Under the pieces are notes generated by a model that was not told the DNA's origin, made no database searches, and saw only the letters and a program-made list of their open reading frames with translations. Below are positions 16,905 to 28,013 of a stretch of DNA of 64,000 bases, in pieces (the first letter of the stretch is position 1; each line of letters starts with the position of its first letter). The stretch spans positions 1 through 64,000 of the forward strand of contig CAVSIX010000015.1 of NCBI GenBank assembly GCA_963728195.1, in the 5' to 3' direction. The position numbers were made by a program, and so were the translations under genes. This DNA is from Sva-07 sp963728195. Its GTDB lineage: Bacteria; Actinomycetota; Acidimicrobiia; Acidimicrobiales; Ilumatobacteraceae.

Positions 16905-18847
16905 GATGAAGCTTCCGCCCGATAGTGCGCGATGAGTGCCGCAGCCTGCACCGGTAGCCAGGAGGCGTAGCCAGCCGGCCAAAGTGAGGAGATCGCCGCA
17001 GGATGCGTCTCGGCACCATCCGGCAGGTCGAGAAAATCTCGGCTGACTCTCGACTTGGCATAGGGCGTTTCGTTCAATACGCCGAACGTATCGTCGTGGG
17101 CGCTCTCGAACCAGATATCGCAGACCCCCGGGAGCGGATTCGAGTAGTAGCGGCGCAGCAGGTCCTGCAGACCGGACCGGATAAGTCCGGTGGTTGCGCC
17201 GACCGAGACCATCCACCGAGCGACCGCCGGTGCAGAATCGAGCACTCCGGCCTGGAAGGCAACGATGAGCCCGTCGGCGCGGTGATGCTCGAGCGGGCCT
17301 TCGGGCATGACTCGCCCGTCGGCAAGTTGTTCGTAACCGTGGACGGTTGGGATCAGCGGAGTCCATGCCGCTTCGACTGCTGCTGGCGGAGACACGTGGT
17401 CGAAGGATTCGCCAAGGTTGCCGTCGAAGACCACGGCGTGCTTACTCGAATTGGCAGGTTGCGGATTGAGGTACGGGAACAGGCCGAAGTAGACCCCGTG
17501 GAACTCGACATCGGGGAGCAGGTGGCAAAGGTTGTCTTGGATCGTTCCCCGCCAGCCGATATCTGCGACGAGTGTCGAAGCCTTCCCGATTCCACGGTCC
17601 GCCAAGTACGACGTGAGAAGCGACCTGTTGCGGTCGAGTGATTCCAGGATTCGCTTCGATACGGCGCGGTCAGCGAGGAACTCGCTCAGCTGCTCATTGC
17701 GGGAAACGTCCATGAGGACTTCGTCGGTGGCCAAGCCGAACATTCTGAGGTCGTCCGCGTAGTCGTCGGCGTCCAAGCCGAGCGACACCAGGAAACCCCT
17801 CGGGCTCTGATTGCTGTATTGGCTCCACATACGCATCAAGTCGGCCCGATCGAGCGACCGGAGCGAAGGACCGAAGGTCGAGCGGCGACTGACCTGCAGG
17901 TGACGCGGCTGTGGAACGTCTCGGCCAGCGAGGATGGGACCGACCACCTCGTGGACACGTCGCAGAAAGTTGCCCTCGCGACTGACGTAATAGACCTTCT
18001 CGACGTCGGTTTGTGCCGCCTGCTCGATGACACCGGCCACGTGCGCCACGGGGAGTACGGAAGAGATGACTCCGGCGGCGAAGGCCCGCTGCTCGGCCAT
18101 GGTGCTGGAGTACGTCGAGTTCCGGACCCGGGCGAGCTGAGCCAGATCAGCTTCCAGGGACTCCACAGCGCCCGTGTACCACCGACGGGAAAGGGATCCA
18201 GGTGGGGGGTGAGCGTGGGTCTCGTCGTGCTGGTAGAGCACGGCGCGATCGTTCTCGAGCGCTCGTTGCACGTCCGAGACGGGATGATCCCCTATGTGAA
18301 CATGCCGATCCGGTGGGGCGCCGTACACCGCCTCTACCGCCGCAAAGGCCGTACCGAGACGCTTTGAAGCGCCCAGCTCACAGGACACGTGGATGTCGTC
18401 GATCCCCAGGTTCAGCCCGTGATGGTCCAGGACTTTCGACAGACCATCGGCGCCGATGTAGAAATCGGAGAGCACGGCGAGTGAGCGCCCGGAGCGCGGT
18501 GCGTCGCTCAGCCGTGCAATTAACGCCGTCATTGCCCCGACAGGAACGGTTCCTGCGATCTCATCGGCGATCTCGGCTTCGACGACCGACGCAGTGAGGC
18601 CACTCCGATCGTGCGCTTCGATGCCGAGGCTGTCCAGCCATCTCTCTACGACCTGGTGAATCTCGTACTCCTCGTCGTCGGCGCTGAGTGCGAGTTCGCT
18701 CTCGGCCTCGACCCGCGCCTTGTAGAGCTCCCAGACGCTCCAGCGCGGTGAGCCCAGCTCGAGCCACAGCCGGCGCGCACTGGCAACCTTCGCAGTGTCC
18801 GCCGGCCGAGTGCGCTTGATGAGGGTGTCCCAGAGGTCGAAGGTCAC
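16901..18847 (-). CDS. HAD-like hydrolase domain protein of polysaccharide loci
   Basis: This 648-residue frame starts at GTG 18847, directly at the HAD motif I (VTFDLWDTL, D-x-W-D-T). Residues about 130-220 have SDFYIGADGLSKVLDHHG (motif II region) and HVHIGDHPVSDVQRA (motif IV), so the first third is a HAD phosphatase-like domain. The rest (about 230-648) is a conserved partner region of unknown function, including VSREGNFLRRV and VADIGWRGTIQDNL. Such HAD proteins occur in surface-glycan clusters. The HAD motif has almost nothing before it, and coding sequence upstream in other frames fits as its missing N-terminus, so this is probably the 3' part of a longer gene. Confidence 0.7.
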   Translation of the reverse strand: MTFDLWDTLIKRTRPADTAKVASARRLWLELGSPRWSVWELYKARVEAESELALSADDEEYEIHQVVERWLDSLGIEAHDRSGLTASVVEAEIADEIAGTVPVGAMTALIARLSDAPRSGRSLAVLSDFYIGADGLSKVLDHHGLNLGIDDIHVSCELGASKRLGTAFAAVEAVYGAPPDRHVHIGDHPVSDVQRALENDRAVLYQHDETHAHPPPGSLSRRWYTGAVESLEADLAQLARVRNSTYSSTMAEQRAFAAGVISSVLPVAHVAGVIEQAAQTDVEKVYYVSREGNFLRRVHEVVGPILAGRDVPQPRHLQVSRRSTFGPSLRSLDRADLMRMWSQYSNQSPRGFLVSLGLDADDYADDLRMFGLATDEVLMDVSRNEQLSEFLADRAVSKRILESLDRNRSLLTSYLADRGIGKASTLVADIGWRGTIQDNLCHLLPDVEFHGVYFGLFPYLNPQPANSSKHAVVFDGNLGESFDHVSPPAAVEAAWTPLIPTVHGYEQLADGRVMPEGPLEHHRADGLIVAFQAGVLDSAPAVARWMVSVGATTGLIRSGLQDLLRRYYSNPLPGVCDIWFESAHDDTFGVLNETPYAKSRVSRDFLDLPDGAETHPAAISSLWPAGYASWLPVQAAALIAHYRAEASS

Positions 18848-19587
18848 CAGATCCGTCCAGATGCTCGATCGCCTCGACCGGAAGCTTCACTTCTCGACCG
18901 TTCGGCTCATGAAGCACGGCCATCGGCGACAGCGAGCGCCGGGGGCCCGCGCCAACACGAAGGTGGTGAGGACTTGAAGTGCGAGGCGTTGACGGCCCTT
19001 CCATCGTGGAGTCCGACTCGCAGATAATGCACGAGCGGGATTACGGCACCCGCCTGCACATCACTGTTCGGCGCTGCCCCATGCGCTGTCGAACCAGGCT
19101 GGGGATCGTCGCCCCGGCGCATCGGTCGCGGGATAGAACTCGAGCGGATCGACCTGCTTCGCTCTCGCGTCTGGATGCTGGTCGAGATACCACGGCCCAT
19201 CGAAGAGAGGCGACGGGTCGAACCCTCGTTGCCAACCAAACTGGCGATAGTGGTCGAGCGGGGTCAGCGAGCCGCCGGGTGACCCGTAGCGTCGTGTGTA
19301 GAAGTCGGGATCGAAGACTTCGAATACCTCCTGGAGAGGAGAGTTCATCGACGGTGCGGCCATGCCGGGAGCCGCCGGTAATACCGATTCCGACCGACAG
19401 CTCGCTTGGCTGCGAACGAGATGTTTCGCATCCACTCCGGAAGGTATGGAGCGCTCGCACGAGCGATCGCGTGAATGCGGCGCAACTCGTAACCGGCTCG
19501 ACGACGAAACCCAAGGGCCAAACGGGCGGCACCCTCTGGTGGGGGTCGGTCGTCGCCGAAGAGATCGGCGGTCGGAGGCAAAGACAT
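18848..19587 (-). pseudogene. Frameshifted 5' part of the HAD gene or separate glycan-locus protein
   Basis: Minus-strand coding continues upstream of the HAD frame but switches frame several times. MSLPPTADLFGDDRPPP begins at ATG 19587. Near 19370 the frame changes to a block with FDPDFYTRRYGSPGG and PLDHYRQFGWQRGFDPSPLF. Near 19080 it changes again to VIPLVHYLRVGLHDGRAV, and a final piece with REVKLPVEAIEHLDGSGDL leads into the HAD start. The PL.HY..fGw.EGR.PsplFD repeat is known from glycosyltransferase-associated proteins of polysaccharide loci. All pieces are collinear, so at least three to four single-base changes would make one protein with the HAD domain. Confidence 0.6.
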
Positions 19588-19722
19588 AGTCGGGCGCAAA
19601 GAGAGTACCGTCTGCGATGCCGAACTACTGGCAGGCTGCGGTCGGTCTACGTGGCGGAATGGCGGGTTAGCGCAGCGGGCTATGGAGCCAGCACGGCGCG
19701 CAGCACGAGAGAATCACTGTTC

Positions 19723-21177
19723 ATGCCCCAATCAGCTCCCGAGCAACGCTCATCGGTCCCGGTGCGTGGCTTCTGCGGTGCAGTGTCAGGTGCGGCCACG
19801 ACCGCCCGCTCCTGGTGGCCGCTCGCGGCGATGTGGTTCGCGCTCAGCGTCGTCTCTGCGGTACCGCAATGGCCGGGTGTCTTCACCGTCGATTCGCAGG
19901 CGATGTACCGGAGCGGGCTCGAAGGGAACGTCAGCGATTGGTATGCGCCCCTGCACACGGCCGCTGGGGCGCCACCGGACGCCTCGGCATGCCTGTCTGG
20001 ATCATCACCATCGCCGGAGTCGGCCTCTTCGTCGCGGCGGTGATGGCGGTCCTCTCATTGAGGCTGGCGCCCGTACCGACCGCAATGTCCGCCGCAGTTG
20101 TCATCCTCTGGCCACCGGTGTTCGGACTCCTGAGTTGGGTTGGCCGTGACGTCTGGTTCGCGAGCTGGCTGCTTCTTGCCATTCGGGCCACATTTCGCGC
20201 CAACCGGACGAGACGTTCCTACGGATTGTCGGCGCCGCCGGGATGTTCGGCCTCCTCGCAGCAGATGCTCGTCAGAACGGCGTTCCCGTCTTCGTCTTCG
20301 TCGTATTTGCCGCAGGGGCGACCTGCTTCGCCGCGTCGAGCGGAAACGGACCACTCTTTCGGTCGTTCTGCTCTCTGGTTCGATTGGTTGGATCTCGCTG
20401 TCCCTCGCTCAGGCGACCGTCGTGCGGGAAGATCATCACCCTGAACAGTTCTTGTATCTGAACGACCTTGCCGAGCTGACCGTTCGAACGGGACGAACCT
20501 GGCTTCCGATCGAGGTGTTTCCATCTCAGGACTCTGCGACACTTGATGAGTTGCGAGGCCCCACGATGCTGGGTGACGCCGTCGCGACCGGCGTGCTCAC
20601 GCCCATGATCTACGAAGATCAGCCCGGGAGTGGTGAGATCAATGGCCGACTCCGGACTCGTTGGACCAGCGCCATCGGATCTGCGCCCGGTGCCTACCTG
20701 CAATCCCGGACCGATCTCTACGTCCGTCAGCTCGGCTTGACCGGCCTTTCGGATATTCCATTTTATGGCAGTTCCGACGACCTCGACTGGTACCTCAGCT
20801 CGGATTTCCAGCAGCGTTGGCCGATGATCAGCGACGAGCACCGCGTGCTTCTTCGGCTGAGCGAGTCCGACACGGGCCGGTTGGCGTATGCTCCCGCGCT
20901 CTACCTCGGCGCCGGCCTTCTTGCGAGCGCCGTGCTCGCAAGGATCGACCGGCATAGAGCGCTCTGGGCCATGGTGTTCGCGATGCAGGTGGCCCTGCAG
21001 CTAGGTCTCTACTTCACGGCCCCGGTCGTACGCTTCCGCTACCAGTACTTTCAGGTGGTGTTGGGACTCACGTTGGTGATACTTGCGATCCAGGCGTGGC
21101 GAGTCCATGCGGCGCGGCCCGGAGGCGGTGACCGAGCCAGCGCGGGACGGTCGCCGGTCAGCGCGATCGGCAGCTGA
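19723..21177 (+). pseudogene. Polytopic membrane protein of a glycan locus, at least three frameshifts
   Basis: Four collinear pieces in changing frames make one membrane protein. It begins at ATG 19723 (MPQSAPEQRSSVPVRGF) with AAMWFALSVVSAVPQWPGVF, then TVDSQAMYRSGLEGNVSDWY in a short loop. The frame changes near 19980 (VWIITIAGVGLFVAAVMAVL), near 20240 (GVPVFVFVVFAAGATCFA) and near 20370 (TLSVVLLSGSIGWISLSLAQ), after which it stays open to 21177. The DSQ..Y....G...DWYAPLHT loop resembles uncharacterised polytopic GT-C-like membrane proteins. A large extracytoplasmic domain precedes the last helices. Function is unknown. No stop-rich gaps lie between the pieces. Confidence 0.6.
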
Positions 21178-21207
21178 AGCGGGTGGACAACAGCTACGAT
21201 CCGACGG

Positions 21208-22266
21208 ATGGAGGCGTCCGAAACCATACCGTTCAACACGTGTGACGGAAGAGCTGGCCTGGTGCAGGTTGAACCGACGTCGAGTGGCACCGGATGGGAG
21301 GTTCATAGAACGACCTTCGAAGCCGACGAATTCGATCGAGACCGCCGTTCATCGCCGTGGTCCGGACACCGATGGTTCGCCTACGACCTGATCAGATGGA
21401 TGAAGCCGTCCAGCATCGTCGAACTCGGCACTCACTTCGGATGTTCCTTCTTCTCGTTCTGTCAGGCCGTGCGAGATGGCTCGCTACCAACCAGCCTGAC
21501 AGCCGTCGATACGTGGCAAGGTGACGACCATGCGGGTCGCTACTCAGACGACGTCTACGACCTCTTCCGCGCAAACCTCAAGCACTTCGAGGAGTTGAAC
21601 GTGACCGTCAAACGGATGACGTTCGACGAGGCGCTCGCGGAACAGCCGCTGGGCTCGGTCGATCTCCTCCACATTGACGGATTCCATTCATACGAAGCGC
21701 TCGAACACGACCTCACGACCTGGCTTCCGACGCTCAGCGACAATGCGGTCGTGCTCCTCCACGACATCGATCCCGCATCGGGGTACGGCTCGGCCGACAC
21801 TGGCGAGAGCTGACCCAGCGATACGAAGCATCCAGTTCCTCCACAATTTCGGTCTCGGCGTGCTGCCGATCGGCGAGAGCACCGCCCGGCTGCTCCTGAG
21901 CCCGGACTTTCGGCACGTGATGCCGATCTACGAGGTGGAGGCCGCGCGGGATCTCGCTGCGATGCAGGTCGAGGACCTTGCAGCCATGCTTCGAGGTCGA
22001 GATGACGCGATCGCCGCCCAAGATGCACTCATCGCCGACCGCGATGGAACGATTGCATCGCTGACGAAGTACATTGACGAACAGCGAGCCGTGATCGAGT
22101 CGCAGGACGCTCTGATCAAGGATCGGGACGAAGCCATCACCGCCCAAGCCAGGTACATCGATGAACAGGCCGCCTTGATCCGGTCCCAAGACGCATTGGT
22201 GGCCGAGCGCGCGAACTGCTCAGGCGCCAGGCAGAAGAATTGACACGACTCCAGCTCGACCGCTGA
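21208..22266 (+). pseudogene. SAM-dependent methyltransferase with coiled-coil tail, frameshifted
   Basis: The first frame (21208-21813) is a Methyltransf_24-like domain: SSIVELGTHFGCSFFSF is motif I, LTAVDTWQGDDHAGRY is motif II, and VDLLHIDGFHSYEALEHDL is the acidic strand 4. Coding then moves frame twice within about 50 bases (RHWRELTQRYEASS, then IQFLHNFGLGVLPIG) and once more near 22215, ending ELLRRQAEELTRLQLDR at TGA 22264-22266. From about 21950 the protein is a long coiled coil built on repeats such as IAAQDALIADRD and IESQDALIKDRD. Methyltransferases fused to coiled coils occur in O-antigen loci as chain-capping enzymes. That role is only inferred here. Confidence 0.6.
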
Positions 22267-22270
22267 GGGT

Positions 22271-22587
22271 ATGACGATTCTCCCCCGTCGGGAGGTCTCC
22301 GCTCCAGGAAGTTATCGGAGCACTCACCACGCCGAACCACACATCTGCGGATCCACCGTGTCGTTAATCCCAACGCCCTGCCCAACACGCTCTTGCGCTC
22401 GAATTACAGCTGGCGGCACACCGCAGTCCGCAGCTTCCTCGATCACTCGAGCACCAACGAGGCGTGGACCGGAGCGGATCTCCAAGCGGACCCAGTGGTC
22501 AACGCCCCGCTGATGGTAACGCCGGAACGATGTCCAGACGGCCGTCGACTAGCTTCTCGACGATCATGCGACGCCACCGGGCTCTGA
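22271..22587 (+). other. Coding-like fragment of unknown identity
   Basis: Between the methyltransferase and the next membrane gene, one frame (about 22334-22540) has strong G/C third-position bias and reads RIHRVVNPNALPNTLLRSN, then SWRHTAVRSFLDHSS. It has no convincing start and no recognisable domain. It could be the broken N-terminus of the membrane protein downstream, or a remnant of another gene. Confidence 0.35.
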
Positions 22588-22600
22588 CGAGGCCTGAGCC

Positions 22601-25397
22601 GTGCCCTCGACGACGACTGCGCCGGAGGTGGCTGGTTCCACACGCAAGCGGCTTCTGCTGCACTGCGGAGATGGTTCGCTGATGGAGCTCGGACGATCTC
22701 TCGTTGCGATTGTCGGCGGTCTGCTGTGTCTCACAATTTGGCTCGTCGGCACCGCTCGTCGTCTCGGAAGCTGGCGCTCGGTCGCTGATGAGACCGTCGC
22801 CTCGCTCCGACGCCCTGCTTGCTTCGTCCTGACCCTCCTGGCTACGGGTGCGGTCGTCAGCGTGGTCATGCTGGCACTGATGCCGGTGTCCGTCAGCTCG
22901 GTGATCGACGGCTCGACAGCCATCGTCGTCGATCCGCCGAACGATGCAAAGGTTGGCATTCCGCGAGAACTAACATCGAGATATCAGCGGCCTCACCCGG
23001 GCTGACGATCACGGTGCCACGGCCGGTTGCGCTCGGACTGTCTGGGAGACTTCCTGGTGTCGTCGCAACCGGATGGCAGGTCTCGCCGGACGATCCGGCA
23101 GTGCTGACGGCGCTGGAGCCCGACGCAACGTTGCTGATTCGCGGGTTGTTCTCAGCTGTGGACTTCCTCGTGTCGAGTGACGCTTCCAACAACGCCCAGT
23201 TTGCAGTCGAAGGTGTCGGCTCGACGTCGGTCGATGTGAATGATGTGCGCGGGGTTCGCGTCACCGCCGCTCAGGAGGTCAACGAACGCAAGAAGTCGCT
23301 GTGGTGGCTGACAGGCGATGTTGGGCTAGTTCAGCCAGCTGATGTGGCCACAGCATCAATGGCATCGTGGATGTTGAGGTGTCGACCGACACGGACGCGT
23401 CTGGGCGCATCACGACAGTCCATGTGTCACGGGCCGACGCAGTGCGAACCCTACTCGCAGAGTCTCTGCAACTGGCGCAGGTGGTGCTGGCCGCCCTAGC
23501 GGTGTTGGCAGCGGTTGCGCTCGTCGGTCATGGCGCAAGTCCTCGGCGGCTTGGAACCCAGGCATACGCCGGCTTGCGGACGCTTTGCTACGGAGCTGCG
23601 TTGTCGATGTTGGTCGTCGGCGCTGCCAACTACGTCGTCTCCGTGGAGTGGGCGGTCTGGTTCATCGTGCCGTTGTGCGCAGTTGGCAGCTGGCACTTGT
23701 CGCAGCCAGCCGTTTCGTTCACCGACGACAACGTCGTCACGAAACAAGCCCAATGGCAACCGACGGGCGTACCGATTGCTATCAGCATCGTCACGACGAC
23801 CTGGCTGGTCTGGTACTTGGTCTCGCAGCGGTGGGCAATCGGTCTTCTCCAGACCGATGTGATGGACACGTTCAACCTCACTGCGCTGTTCTGGGGCGAA
23901 TCGGCGAGATCGGCGTCGACGGACTTTGGGAACGGTTTCCGCTTGCTCGACTACAGCGCCCGTGCAGCGACATGGGGTCCGTTTCTCGAGCGTCCGTCCG
24001 ACGCCGTCGTGTTGATGCGTCTCGCCGGGTTCGCCCTGCTGGCAGCGCTCTTGGCTGGCTACTGCGCCCGGACCGGGCACCGACGCTGGATACAAGTCTT
24101 GTGTGCCGTGCTTGTATGCGGCAGCGCCAGCTTCACATCTCTGTACGCAGAGGGGTACATGACTCGGGAGGTCTTCGTCACGTGGACATTGATAGGGCTG
24201 CTCGTGATTGCACATCAGATCCTCGATGCAAAGCGCGATGCGAGCGCTTGGTGGTGCGTCGGTACCGTGTGCGTGGTGCCACTTGCCATGGTTCCGCCGT
24301 ATTGGGTGATCGGCCCCGCTCTGGTCTTGGCGCTGCTCGGCTCAACCCGTCTGCGAGTCGTTCGCGATGCATTCGATTTATGGAAGTCTTCGCTGTTGGG
24401 GTTCCTTGCTGCATTCATTGCGCTGGGCATACCCAACCTGGTTTGGCTCAAGAATGTGTCTGACGCCGAACGCTACGTCGAGTCATTGAACCTGCTTGTC
24501 CGGTATACAGGAATTCCGTTATGCGACAGCCCGCTTGCCGGCTAGCATGCTGGGAACGATTCCCTTTCACGCCCAATCCGCATATGTGATTGGCGCTTCG
24601 GAGTTTGCGATCGGGCCATTCAGAGTGAGTTCGGATGTGCTGGCCGGCCCATGGTGGACGCTCGTCTTCGGTGTGGCGTTCGCCGTCGGCCTGAGCGCCG
24701 CAGTCTTCGCAGGCGTTCGTCGGACGGCGCAGCCGGCCGAGGCGACTGTTGCGAGGCTGTGGGCTGCCGTGATCAGCGTGTACGTCGGCGGCTTGGTCGT
24801 ACTCCGATTGACACAATGGGAGTCGCAGACCTACTTCACCATGATGTGGTTGTGGACGCTCGCTCCGGTGACCATCGGCGTCGCATTCATAGCGATGGTA
24901 GACGGCGTTCGGGTGACGAGTCCTCGCCGACCGCGAGCGATACCGATTCTCTGCGCCGTGGGGCTGGTATCGGTGGGCGGCCTGAACCTGGCGGTTTCAA
25001 CTGCCGAAGCCTCGTTGTGGACCGCCTCCGCAACGGACCATCGAGCGGCCGCTTGGCACTACGACTTGGCCGAGCGACTCCAACAGGCTTCGACCGCCGT
25101 ATGGGACGGCTCGCTCACATCGGCAGGGCCCGTGTTCGACCGCAGCTCGATCAGCCGTCGGATATGACGGGAACCGACGACGACCGTGTATTGATTAACG
25201 GCCTGGTGTCGGTTCTGGAGTCGAATGGACTTCGGTGTGGGAACTGCATTCGCAACGCAGATGTCGGATGGGTGTATCCCGAAGTCACTGGGTCGCCCGA
25301 CCGATCGCTGTTGGTCGTCGGCTCTAGGACCTGCGAAGATCGACCTGAGCTACTCGTGGGCCGAGCGTTTGCTCTCTGCGCCAGTATCGCGGACTAG
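22601..25397 (+). pseudogene. Large polytopic membrane protein, multiple frameshifts
   Basis: Collinear pieces in alternating frames suggest one protein of about 900 residues. A first helix (LVAIVGGLLCLTIWLVG) and a second (FVLTLLATGAVVSVVMLALM) precede an extracytoplasmic region (LTITVPRPVALGLSGRLPGV through VNERKKSLWWLTGDVG). From 23367 a long open stretch to 24545 carries about eight helices (for example LVIAHQIL and VVPLAMVPPYWVIGPALVLA). Near 24535 the frame moves to the piece ending at 25167 (MLGTIPFHAQSAYVIGASEF), and the last 230 bases are again in another frame. Frame changes lie near 22975, 23370, 24535 and 25150. It could be a glycan polymerase or GT-C transferase by context only. 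Confidence 0.5.
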
Positions 25398-25445
25398 TTG
25401 CGGTCACCACACCGAGAGCCGCATGGAACGCTGAGGTGAACACGG

Positions 25446-26213
25446 CTAGCGGTACCGGAACTCCAATGCGAGTAAGTCGAGGCCGGCGCGAACCCGAGAC
25501 ATCATGGAGAGCTTGGAACCATCTACATCTCGCCACTCCTTGAGCGGCACCTCCAGAATCGCTGATGGCGCGAGCGACTCCTCAGCACGAAGCATGCGCA
25601 ACAACAATTCAACGTCGAATGACCATCGCGATGTAAACTACCACGCGCCAGACCAGAAGAAAGCGCCGAGTGGTGCGCATCACCTTCAATCCGCACTGCG
25701 TATCGTAGACCCTCAGTCCGAGCAGAAGAGAGGCGACCGTCGCAAAAACTCTCCCTTGGATATGTCGAACTCGGCTGCGATCAATCTGGTGCCCGAGCAA
25801 TACGACTCGAGATCCGAGGACGACGTCGATGGATTCCGACTTGACCACGATGTCGACGAGGCGATTGAGTTCGTTGACCGGCGCAGCAAGGTCGGCGTCA
25901 AGTAGGCAACGACGCTCGCTCCTGCGCCTATAGCGTGCAGCAGACCTTGACGAACCGCTTCCCCCTTGCCACTGTTCTTAGCCAGTCCGAGGGCCGATAC
26001 AGTTGTTGGATACTTCGCAGCGGCATCTAGCAGCAAATCGCCGGTGCCGTCGTCGGAGCCGTCGTTGACGAACAATAGTCGAATGGTTGGGAGAGTTGAC
26101 GGACGATTAGGTCCACATCGAGGCGCTGTATCTCGTTGTAGCACGGGATGACAACGGTCGCCCCGGCCAGCGAGGGGTAACGAGTTCGCGCTTCTGCGCT
26201 GACGCTCGGTCAT
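25446..26213 (-). pseudogene. GT2 polyprenyl-phosphate glycosyltransferase (DPG-synthase-like), frameshifted
   Basis: Starting at ATG 26213, which overlaps the upstream methyltransferase stop as ATGA, the pieces read TVVIPCYNEIQRLDVDLIV, then IRLLFVNDGSDDGTGDLLLD and NSGKGEAVRQGLLHA in a second frame. DVVLGSRVVLLGHQIDRSR and YDTQCGLKVMR follow in a third, and FDVELLLRMLRAEESL with EVPLKEWRDVDGSKL in a fourth, ending at the TAG at 25446-25448. Together these are all the conserved blocks of a dolichyl-phosphate glucosyltransferase-like enzyme, which would load a sugar on a polyprenyl carrier. At least three frame changes are needed. The DxD region around 25900 is garbled. Confidence 0.65.
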
Positions 26214-26965
26214 TTGTCGTGGACACACACGGCCCAGTAGGACAGCCCAGGCAAGAAAACATGGCGACGAGATGCCCAGAGCGACAGGCGCGAATCGGCC
26301 TGCAGAACTGACCCGATCGCTGCGGTGGTGAACGGGCTCGCGTTCCAGCCTCCGACTCCAATGGCATCGTCATCGTCTGAGATTCGTCGTGTCTTGTCGA
26401 GGGCTACCTGCAGCAACCGGACGGGCAGCAGCGACAAGAAGAGACCGCCCTCCAACACGATGCGCAATCCCGATGTCGCCAGGAGATTCCGGCAGGCTGC
26501 GGGCGAATATCTTCGCCGGTGATCGAGTTTGGTGTCGTGGTGCGTGAACAGCGCTTGGTACGCGGGGACCGTGATGATCGCTTGACCGTCGAGTGCGAGC
26601 CGCGATGCAACCACAGAAGCCAGAAAGCCGTTGTCGTCATCGATGTGCTCAAGGACATCGAACATCGTCGCCAGATCGAACTAACCGGTCGGCTCGTCTG
26701 CAGTGAACTCTGTCGTTGGCCACTTAGCACTGAGCGCAGCCACGTCGTCTTCGGAATAGTTGATATCCCAACAAGTGATCGTCGACCCGAGGGGTAGGTA
26801 CTCGTTGGGCTGAGTGCCGAGCCACGCATCACCAGCCCCGATGTCGAGGAGCCGAACACAGCGGTCGCTAGCTGACTTCAATATGAGACGCTTTAAGAAC
26901 TGGGCACGGGCCAGCTCCCAAGGATGCCGGTTCCCAGACCCGACGCCTCGCTCCCGGAGATCCAT
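26210..26965 (-). pseudogene. SAM-dependent methyltransferase interrupted by an in-frame amber codon
   Basis: From ATG 26965 the frame reads RHPWELARAQFLKRLILKS, VRLLDIGAGDAWLG (motif I) and ITCWDINYSEDD (motif II), then meets TAG at 26683-26681. After that stop, in the same frame, it continues FDLATMFDVLEHIDDDNGFL (motif IV) to a natural end at 26210. Without the stop the product would be a 251-residue class I methyltransferase of the kind found in glycan clusters. The TAG stands where relatives have an ordinary residue before FDL. It is a substitution, not an indel. Confidence 0.7.
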
Positions 26966-27189
26966 TCGGCGAACGTTACCGGTCCCGGAGCGCCACCCGT
27001 GCGCGGACCCGGCTTGTGGGGTCCGGTTGACGGAGAAGATCTGACGGTACGAGGTTGGACAGAAACTCGAATTCCGCGGTTAGCTCGGCCGGACCGCGTC
27101 GGTGGCGAGTCCAGCACTCAGTCTCCGCCGAGAGTCGATGACGATCGAAATCTGCGCTTTGTCGCTCGAAAACTGAACCGTCGATCTTC

Positions 27190-27590
27190 CGCTCGCCACG
27201 TTGGTTGTCGGTGTCGCTGGTAGTAGTCCGGGTGCTGGGGGGCGTAGATGCCGCAGTTGAGGAGCCGGAAGCTGACGGCTTGAAGCGTGGGACATCGGCG
27301 TGATGGCGGATCCAGCCGAACATCGCTGTCAGCGTGGTCTCGAACACCCACCCAAAGCCATGAACGGCGGGTTCGACCTGAGGAGCCAGCGACTTTGTTC
27401 GCAGCGACGACACGAGCTGGAACAACAGGTTCCAGGCGCCTTGCTGAAGGGAAAGTAGCCGACTTCGTTGATGATGATGACCCATAACGTCAGAGCCGGG
27501 CGAACTCGACGGGCAACTTGGCGAGTCGTGGGCTCGGGTGCGGAACGTGCCCGGAGACGAGCGCCGCGACTTGTTGACACACGGCGGGCT
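27190..27590 (-). pseudogene. Remnant of IS21-family IstB transposition ATPase
   Basis: Scattered over three minus-strand frames are the late motifs of an IstB-type helper ATPase: RLAKLPVEFARL and WVIIINEVGYFPF (Walker B region, normally IIDEVGY.PF), NLLFQLVSS, SNPPF, and MFGWIRHHADV with the following S.R...S trace. The Walker A half and a partner IstA transposase are not seen, and I found no terminal inverted repeats. It is a decayed insertion-sequence fragment inside the broken glycan locus, which supports past mobility there. Confidence 0.55.
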
Positions 27591-28001
27591 CGTGATGCCC
27601 GTCGAAGTGGTCGCCGGCCTGCCCACCGTTGTGCGCAAGTTCGCCAGTACCTCAGCGATCTGCTCCTTCGGCATCCCCTTCGCAGCGAGACCTGGAATCA
27701 CCGCCCACATCCTCCACAGGCATCACACTCCAACCTCGACTGTTCATTTTCGAGCGCCGCTACAGACCACAGTTGGTAAGCGTCGTCGACAACGAGAGCA
27801 AATCAGCGGTGCACCGGAGAGTCCGAAGTCCTCGTTCGTCTGCTCGAGAGTTACACGTATCGCGGAGCAAGTCGCACGACCTCGTTACGGAACTTCGAAA
27901 CAACACCTTGACATCATGGTCATCGGTCGAGCAAGGACTAACGCTCGCAGTCAACAATGTCCACCAGATCAGAAGCGGACCCGCCCCTGAAACCAATCGT
28001 C
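27591..28001. other. Gene-free stretch between the IS remnant and a methyltransferase gene
   Basis: No reading frame with convincing coding features was found. A minus-strand piece reading IPGLAAKGMPKEQIAEVLAN (about 27640-27700) might be another scrap of the inserted element. The right end leads into the TAGGGT box at 28002-28007 of the next gene. Confidence 0.4.
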
Positions 28002-28013
28002 TAGGGTGCCAGC

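Noticed and set aside
19645..19720. tRNA-like string GGCGGGTTAGCGCAGCGGGC
   Set aside because: It resembles a D-arm but no anticodon arm or GTTCRANYC T-loop follows within 80 bp, and no CCA-type end is present.
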